64,000 bases of DNA from Eubacterium sp. (lineage in GTDB: Bacteria; Bacillota; Clostridia; Lachnospirales; Lachnospiraceae), in NCBI GenBank assembly GCA_017433825.1, contig JAFRGL010000019.1, positions 1-64,000 on the forward strand, given 5' to 3'. The position numbers were made by a program, and so were the translations under genes. Each line of letters opens with the position of its first letter. Position 1 is the first letter of the stretch. This document shows positions 60,739-64,000 of this stretch, piece after piece. The notes beneath the pieces are model-generated. The model saw nothing but the letters and a program-made list of their open reading frames with translations. It was not told the DNA's origin and did not search any database.

Positions 60739-61740
60739 ATGCTTACAATCAAACAGAATCTCCTTGAGACCATCAGAGGCGGACATCCGGATCGTTATGT
60801 TAAGCAGTTTGAGCCCTTCAAGATGCTTTATGCCACCCCTCTTACCGTTCAGAGCAGACAGCCTGCATACGGCGAGCATCTTGTACAGGATGCATGGGGC
60901 GTTTACAAATCCTGGCCGGAAGGCACCCCCGGTGCATTCCCGGTACACGATGCCGAGCATAAGGTAATCACTGACATCGAGGACTGGAAGAACCAGGTTA
61001 AGTTCCCGACCTTCCCGACCGATGAAGAATCCTGGGCTCCCTTCGTAAAGTTTGCTGAGGCGATTGACCGCGACGAGTACTTCGCCACACAGTTCTATGC
61101 ACCCGGCCTTTGGGAGCAGTGCCATTACCTGATGGGCGTTGACGACGCCTGCATGAACCTGCTTCTGTATCCCGATGAGATGCATGAACTCATTGATTCC
61201 ATTGCTGACCTGATGGTTGAGCACACAAAATGCTTCTGCAAGTATTTCAAGCCCGAAGCTTATTTCCAGCATGATGACTGGGGCAGCCAGATTTCTACCT
61301 TTATGGCTCCCGATACCTTCGAAGAGTTCTTCCTTGAGCCCTACAAGAGGGTATACGGAACGGCTAAGGAGAACGGCGTAGAACTCATCATCCATCACTC
61401 CGATTCTTATGCTGAAACTCTTGTTCCCTACATGATCGAGATGGGTATCGACATCTGGCAGGGCACCATGAGAACCAACAACATCCCGAAGATCATCGAA
61501 GAATACGGCGGAAAGCTGACCATTATGGGCGGTATCGACAGTGCTACCGTAGACTTCCCGCAGACCACCGATGAGATTATCGCTGAGAAGGTTGAAGAAT
61601 CCTGCCGTGCTTACGGCACCAAGTTCTACATCCCCTGCGGTTCCCAGGGTCTGGCCATGTCCACCTTCCCGGGTGTATATGACAAGATTTCCGAGAATAT
61701 CGACAGAATGAGCAAGGAGTTCTTCGGCGATCCCGAATAA
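60739..61740 (+). CDS. Uroporphyrinogen decarboxylase (URO-D) superfamily protein
   Basis: The 333-residue protein is a URO-D type barrel: FYAPGLWEQCHYLMGVDDAC, KPEAYFQHDDWGSQISTFMA, HHSDSYAETLVPYMIEMGID, then LTIMGGIDSATVDFPQTTDE. It lacks the N-terminal arginine-rich signature of true HemE and is nearer to the MtaA/corrinoid methyltransferase group, which moves methyl groups from methylamines, methanol or aryl ethers. No corrinoid protein is encoded beside it. Codon use resembles that of the glycyl radical enzyme (CGT, GTT, GCT preferred), suggesting high expression. GAAAGGAAA precedes the start. It is monocistronic with its own regulated promoter. Confidence 0.82.
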   Translation: MLTIKQNLLETIRGGHPDRYVKQFEPFKMLYATPLTVQSRQPAYGEHLVQDAWGVYKSWPEGTPGAFPVHDAEHKVITDIEDWKNQVKFPTFPTDEESWAPFVKFAEAIDRDEYFATQFYAPGLWEQCHYLMGVDDACMNLLLYPDEMHELIDSIADLMVEHTKCFCKYFKPEAYFQHDDWGSQISTFMAPDTFEEFFLEPYKRVYGTAKENGVELIIHHSDSYAETLVPYMIEMGIDIWQGTMRTNNIPKIIEEYGGKLTIMGGIDSATVDFPQTTDEIIAEKVEESCRAYGTKFYIPCGSQGLAMSTFPGVYDKISENIDRMSKEFFGDPE

Positions 61741-61856
61741 CTCACAATTAATCAGGTGTTCTGAGGTTTTCCTCTGAAACATAAAATTTCCTGCTATGTA
61801 CAAAGAAGGGGGCCGCGGCGAAAGCCAAGGCCTTCCTTCGATCTATGGGGAAAAAC

Positions 61857-61895
61857 AATTTAGCGCTTGACACCGCTAAATTAAAGGAGTATACT
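61857..61895 (+). promoter_or_regulatory. Consensus promoter of the aro operon with operator over the -35 box
   Basis: TTGACA (61867-61872), 17 bases, TATACT (61890-61895). The 9-base perfect inverted repeat AATTTAGCG (61857-61865) / CGCTAAATT (61874-61882) centres on the -35 box, a likely repressor site. Between here and the UroD stop (61741-61856) I see only a GC-rich imperfect hairpin near 61805-61840, possibly the UroD terminator, without a T run. Confidence 0.75.
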
Positions 61896-61946
61896 CCCAC
61901 CAATGAATCACATTTACGCTTTATGGCGTAAAGACAGGATATGACG

Positions 61947-62012
61947 ATGAAAGATACGAACCGCACCGCATTTTATTACTATTACTTTTACTTTACCGTA
62001 CGGAAAGGGTAA
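61947..62012 (+). CDS. Tyr/Phe-rich attenuation leader peptide
   Basis: The 21-residue ORF begins MKDTNRTA, continues with the core FYYYYFYF (codons 9-16: five Tyr and three Phe in a row), and ends TVRKG with stop TAA at 62010-62012. AGGA lies 7 bases upstream. Slow reading of the Tyr and Phe codons when charged tRNA is scarce would stall the ribosome here. The stop codon falls exactly at the beginning of the antiterminator strand, as in classical amino acid biosynthesis attenuators. It controls aroF-tyrA-aroB, the matching pathway. Confidence 0.88.
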   Translation: MKDTNRTAFYYYYFYFTVRKG

Positions 62013-62095
62013 GGTTAATTTGCGATGCGCTTCATTCATGAAAGGATTCATGCATAAAAGGCGGCACAGATTAACCTCTGGGCCGCCTTCTTTTT
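62012..62095 (+). promoter_or_regulatory. Transcription attenuator of the aro operon
   Basis: Terminator: AAGGCGGC (62058-62065) pairs with GCCGCCTT (62082-62089), with CAGA (62067-62070) / TCTG (62077-62080) inside, then TTTTT (62091-62095). Antiterminator: AGGTTAAT (62012-62019) pairs with ATTAACCT (62070-62077), which lies in the terminator loop and stem and would open it. The terminator ends 35 bases before aroF. Confidence 0.85.
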
Positions 62096-62129
62096 ATAAG
62101 TTTTATTTATCTGTAAGGAGAGCAGTATC

Positions 62130-63131
62130 ATGATCATTGTATTGAAACCGAATACAAAAGAGGAAAGAAGAAAACAGCTGATTGACTGGCTGAAAGGAAT
62201 GAACCTGGGCGTTCATATTTCCGACGGGCAGTTCCAGACCGTGCTGGGCCTAATCGGCGACACCAGCAAGGTGGACATGGATTTGCTGGCCAGCCTGGAT
62301 ATTGTGGATACGGTAAAAAGGGTGAGCGAGACCTTTAAGTGCGTAAACCGCAAGTTCCATCCCGACGACACGGTGATAGACGTGAACGGCGTGAAAATCG
62401 GCGGCGGCAATTTTGCCCTGATTGCTGGACCCTGTTCGGTGGAGTCAGAAGATCAGATTGTTACGGTGGCTAAAGCCGTAAAGGAAGCCGGCGCGAACCT
62501 GTTCCGGGGCGGCGCTTTCAAGCCGAGGACCTCTCCTTACGATTTCCAGGGCCTGGGGGCGGAAGGCATCAGGCTTTTGAAAATTGCCCGGGAAGAAACC
62601 GGCCTGCCCATCGTGACGGAAATCATGAACATCGCGGACCTTCCGCTGTTCGAGGACGTGGACGTGCTGCAGGTAGGCGCCAGAAATACCCAGAACTATG
62701 ATCTGCTGAAGGAACTGGGAAACCTGAATAAGCCCATCCTGTTAAAAAGAGGCCTGGCGGGAACCTTAAAGGAGCTTCTGATGAGCGCCGAATACATCAT
62801 GTCCAACGGCAATGAGCAGGTTATCTTATGCGAACGCGGCATCCGCACCTACAGTGATTATATGAGAAATACCCTGGATCTTTCCGCAGTGCCCATGCTG
62901 CAGGAGCTTTCCCACCTGCCGGTCATCGTAGACCCCTCCCATGCCACGGGCATTGCAAGGATGGTGCCGCCCATGGCCATGGCAGCTGCCGCGTCCGGTG
63001 CCGACGGCATTATGATCGAGGTGCACAACGACCCGATTCACGCACTGTGCGACGGCGCGCAGTCCCTGACGCCGGATGAATACGCGAAGCTGACGAAGAA
63101 AATCAAGGCAATCAGGGAGGCAATCGCATGA
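62130..63131 (+). CDS. aroF: 3-deoxy-7-phosphoheptulonate (DAHP) synthase
   Basis: The 333-residue enzyme condenses phosphoenolpyruvate and erythrose 4-phosphate, the first step of the shikimate pathway. Residues 1-70 are a ferredoxin-like regulatory domain; the barrel begins FALIAGPCSVESEDQIV and includes NLFRGGAFKPRTSPYDFQGL, VLQVGARNTQNYDLLKELG, PILLKRGLAGTLKE and VIVDPSHATGIA. This is the type I-beta (AroF/KDSA-like) form, whose N-terminal domain often binds Tyr or Phe for feedback. It follows the attenuator, has GTAAGGAGA before its ATG, and overlaps tyrA by 4 bases. Confidence 0.95.
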   Translation: MIIVLKPNTKEERRKQLIDWLKGMNLGVHISDGQFQTVLGLIGDTSKVDMDLLASLDIVDTVKRVSETFKCVNRKFHPDDTVIDVNGVKIGGGNFALIAGPCSVESEDQIVTVAKAVKEAGANLFRGGAFKPRTSPYDFQGLGAEGIRLLKIAREETGLPIVTEIMNIADLPLFEDVDVLQVGARNTQNYDLLKELGNLNKPILLKRGLAGTLKELLMSAEYIMSNGNEQVILCERGIRTYSDYMRNTLDLSAVPMLQELSHLPVIVDPSHATGIARMVPPMAMAAAASGADGIMIEVHNDPIHALCDGAQSLTPDEYAKLTKKIKAIREAIA

Positions 63132-63958
63132 TTACGGGAATAGTCGGACTGGGTTTAATCGGCGGATCTTTTGCTAAGGCCTATCAGGAAGACGGGCATA
63201 CGGTTCTGGCCTGCGATACGGACCGTTCCACACTGGACTTTGCCCTCCTTTCCGGCGCAGTGGACGCGGAACTGACGGATGAGCGTTTAAAAGACTGCGA
63301 CCTGATCCTGATTTGCGCCTATCCGAAGGGCACGGCGGACTTCCTGACGGAGAAAGGGCCTTTTTTCGGCAGCAAGCCGGTGGTAATGGACTGCTGCGGT
63401 ACGAAACGGGTTATCACGGAAGTCGGACAAAAAGCCGCAGAAAAATACGGTTTCCTGTATGTCGGCGGCCATCCGATGGCGGGCACGCAGTTTTCCGGCT
63501 TCAAATATTCAAAAGGGGATATGTACAAAGGGCAGCCCATGGTCATCATACCGCCGAAATATGACGATATCGAGCTGCTGGACAGAATCAAAACCCTGCT
63601 GAAGCCGGCGGGCTTCGGGAAAATCACCGTAACCACGGCGGAAAACCACGACAGGATGATAGCCTTTACTTCCCAGCTGGCGCACGTGGTCTCCAATGCT
63701 TACATTAAAAGCCCCACCGCAAGGGAGCATTTCGGCTTTTCCGCCGGAAGCTACAAGGACATGACCCGGGTGGCCTGGCTGAATCCGAAGATGTGGACCG
63801 AGCTTTTCCTGGAAAACCGGGACAACCTGGCAAAGGAAATAGAAATCCTCATTTCCGCGCTTACGGAGTACAAGGAAGCGATTGAAACAGAAGACGCGGT
63901 GCGGCTGGAACAGCTGCTGGCGGAAGGAAAACGCTTAAAGGAAGAGGTGGACGGCTGA
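63128..63958 (+). CDS. tyrA: Prephenate dehydrogenase
   Basis: The 276-residue enzyme has the NAD-binding motif GLGLIGGSFAKAYQED at the N-terminus and GGHPMAGTQFSGF, whose His contacts prephenate. ENHDRMIAFTSQLAHVVSNA completes the TyrA pattern. It converts prephenate to 4-hydroxyphenylpyruvate, the committed step to tyrosine. There is no C-terminal ACT domain, so feedback at the protein level is not evident and control by the upstream attenuator fits. It overlaps aroF (ATGA) and the next gene (ATG within TGATG). Confidence 0.93.
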   Translation: MITGIVGLGLIGGSFAKAYQEDGHTVLACDTDRSTLDFALLSGAVDAELTDERLKDCDLILICAYPKGTADFLTEKGPFFGSKPVVMDCCGTKRVITEVGQKAAEKYGFLYVGGHPMAGTQFSGFKYSKGDMYKGQPMVIIPPKYDDIELLDRIKTLLKPAGFGKITVTTAENHDRMIAFTSQLAHVVSNAYIKSPTAREHFGFSAGSYKDMTRVAWLNPKMWTELFLENRDNLAKEIEILISALTEYKEAIETEDAVRLEQLLAEGKRLKEEVDG

Positions 63959-64000
63959 TGCGCGCCATTAAAGTTACGGCATCCGGCAGCTATGACGTGC
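63958..64000 (+). CDS. aroB: Probable 3-dehydroquinate synthase (3' cut by window edge)
   Basis: Only the first 14 codons are present: MRAIKVTASGSYDV, which fits the usual AroB opening. ATG overlaps the tyrA stop by one base. Operon position after aroF and tyrA supports the call. Confidence 0.6.
   Translation, partial: MRAIKVTASGSYDV

Noticed and set aside
61741-62129. T-box riboswitch upstream of aroF
   Set aside because: No T-box sequence or specifier-loop stem is visible, while leader peptide, antiterminator and terminator explain the region.
1-64000. tRNA, rRNA, CRISPR array, prophage or intact insertion sequence
   Set aside because: No cloverleaf, repeat-spacer pattern, integrase, capsid or transposase was found on reading; the palindromic element at 34527 is the only mobile-element candidate.

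Overview
The window reads as chromosome of a strictly anaerobic gut-type Clostridia, most likely Lachnospiraceae-like. This is an inference from gene content: a glycyl radical enzyme with its activase, three flavin/FeS old-yellow-enzyme (OYE) reductases, DUF4125, an archaeal-type AspRS, Ser-rich Gram-positive lipoproteins, and AGGAGG-type ribosome binding sites. No tRNA, rRNA, CRISPR, phage or transposase gene was seen. The left edge cuts a surface protein and the right edge cuts aroB.

Layout. 0-6 kb: a probable heme/iron uptake operon (surface NEAT-like protein fused to half a binding protein, lipoprotein, permease, ATPase). 6-9.3 kb: a cytosolic CapA-like protein, an unrecognised family, a frameshifted exported-protein relic, and an MNT/HEPN toxin-antitoxin pair whose HEPN toxin is broken. 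9.3-14.4 kb: sbcDC and an M15 peptidase lipoprotein. 14.4-16.7 kb: two decayed minus-strand genes around a bicupin gene. 16.9-22.6 kb: a duplicated-domain unknown, an HTH-Uma2 fusion, AspRS and a MATE exporter. 22.6-29.3 kb: a membrane-protein operon, a CapA lipoprotein, and a convergent TPM-domain/zinc-ribbon pair. 29.5-34.5 kb: a complete dpp/opp peptide ABC transporter. 34.5-34.75 kb: a 222-bp palindromic element whose right end supplies a promoter. 34.8-39.6 kb: a YdcF-like protein, a triple NTF2-like protein, an aldo/keto reductase with ferredoxin tail, and a disordered zinc-ribbon protein. 39.7-43.6 kb: a second metal-chelate ABC transporter with a methyltransferase. 43.7-50.1 kb: an OYE, asnA, a cytidylate-kinase-like gene, an SPFH gene behind what looks like a yybP-ykoY manganese riboswitch, a methyltransferase and a peroxiredoxin. 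50.2-61.7 kb: a probable catabolic locus (two divergent OYEs, glycyl radical enzyme, activase, DUF4125, two zinc-ribbon proteins, a UroD-family protein). 61.8-64 kb: the aroF-tyrA-aroB operon behind a Tyr/Phe leader-peptide attenuator.

The best candidate for an undescribed system is the 50-62 kb locus. A glycyl radical enzyme of unassigned substrate (active-site Cys465-Gln-Glu467, radical Gly802) has its own activase and lies between two OYE-type reductases. Both reductases carry Trp where the family normally has its Tyr proton donor. The other strong signals are regulatory: the Tyr/Phe attenuator, the Mn riboswitch in front of an SPFH gene, a perfect palindrome over the -10 box of the MNT gene, and a Shine-Dalgarno sequence separated from its start codon by a hairpin. 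All functional assignments come from reading motifs by eye; no database search was run.
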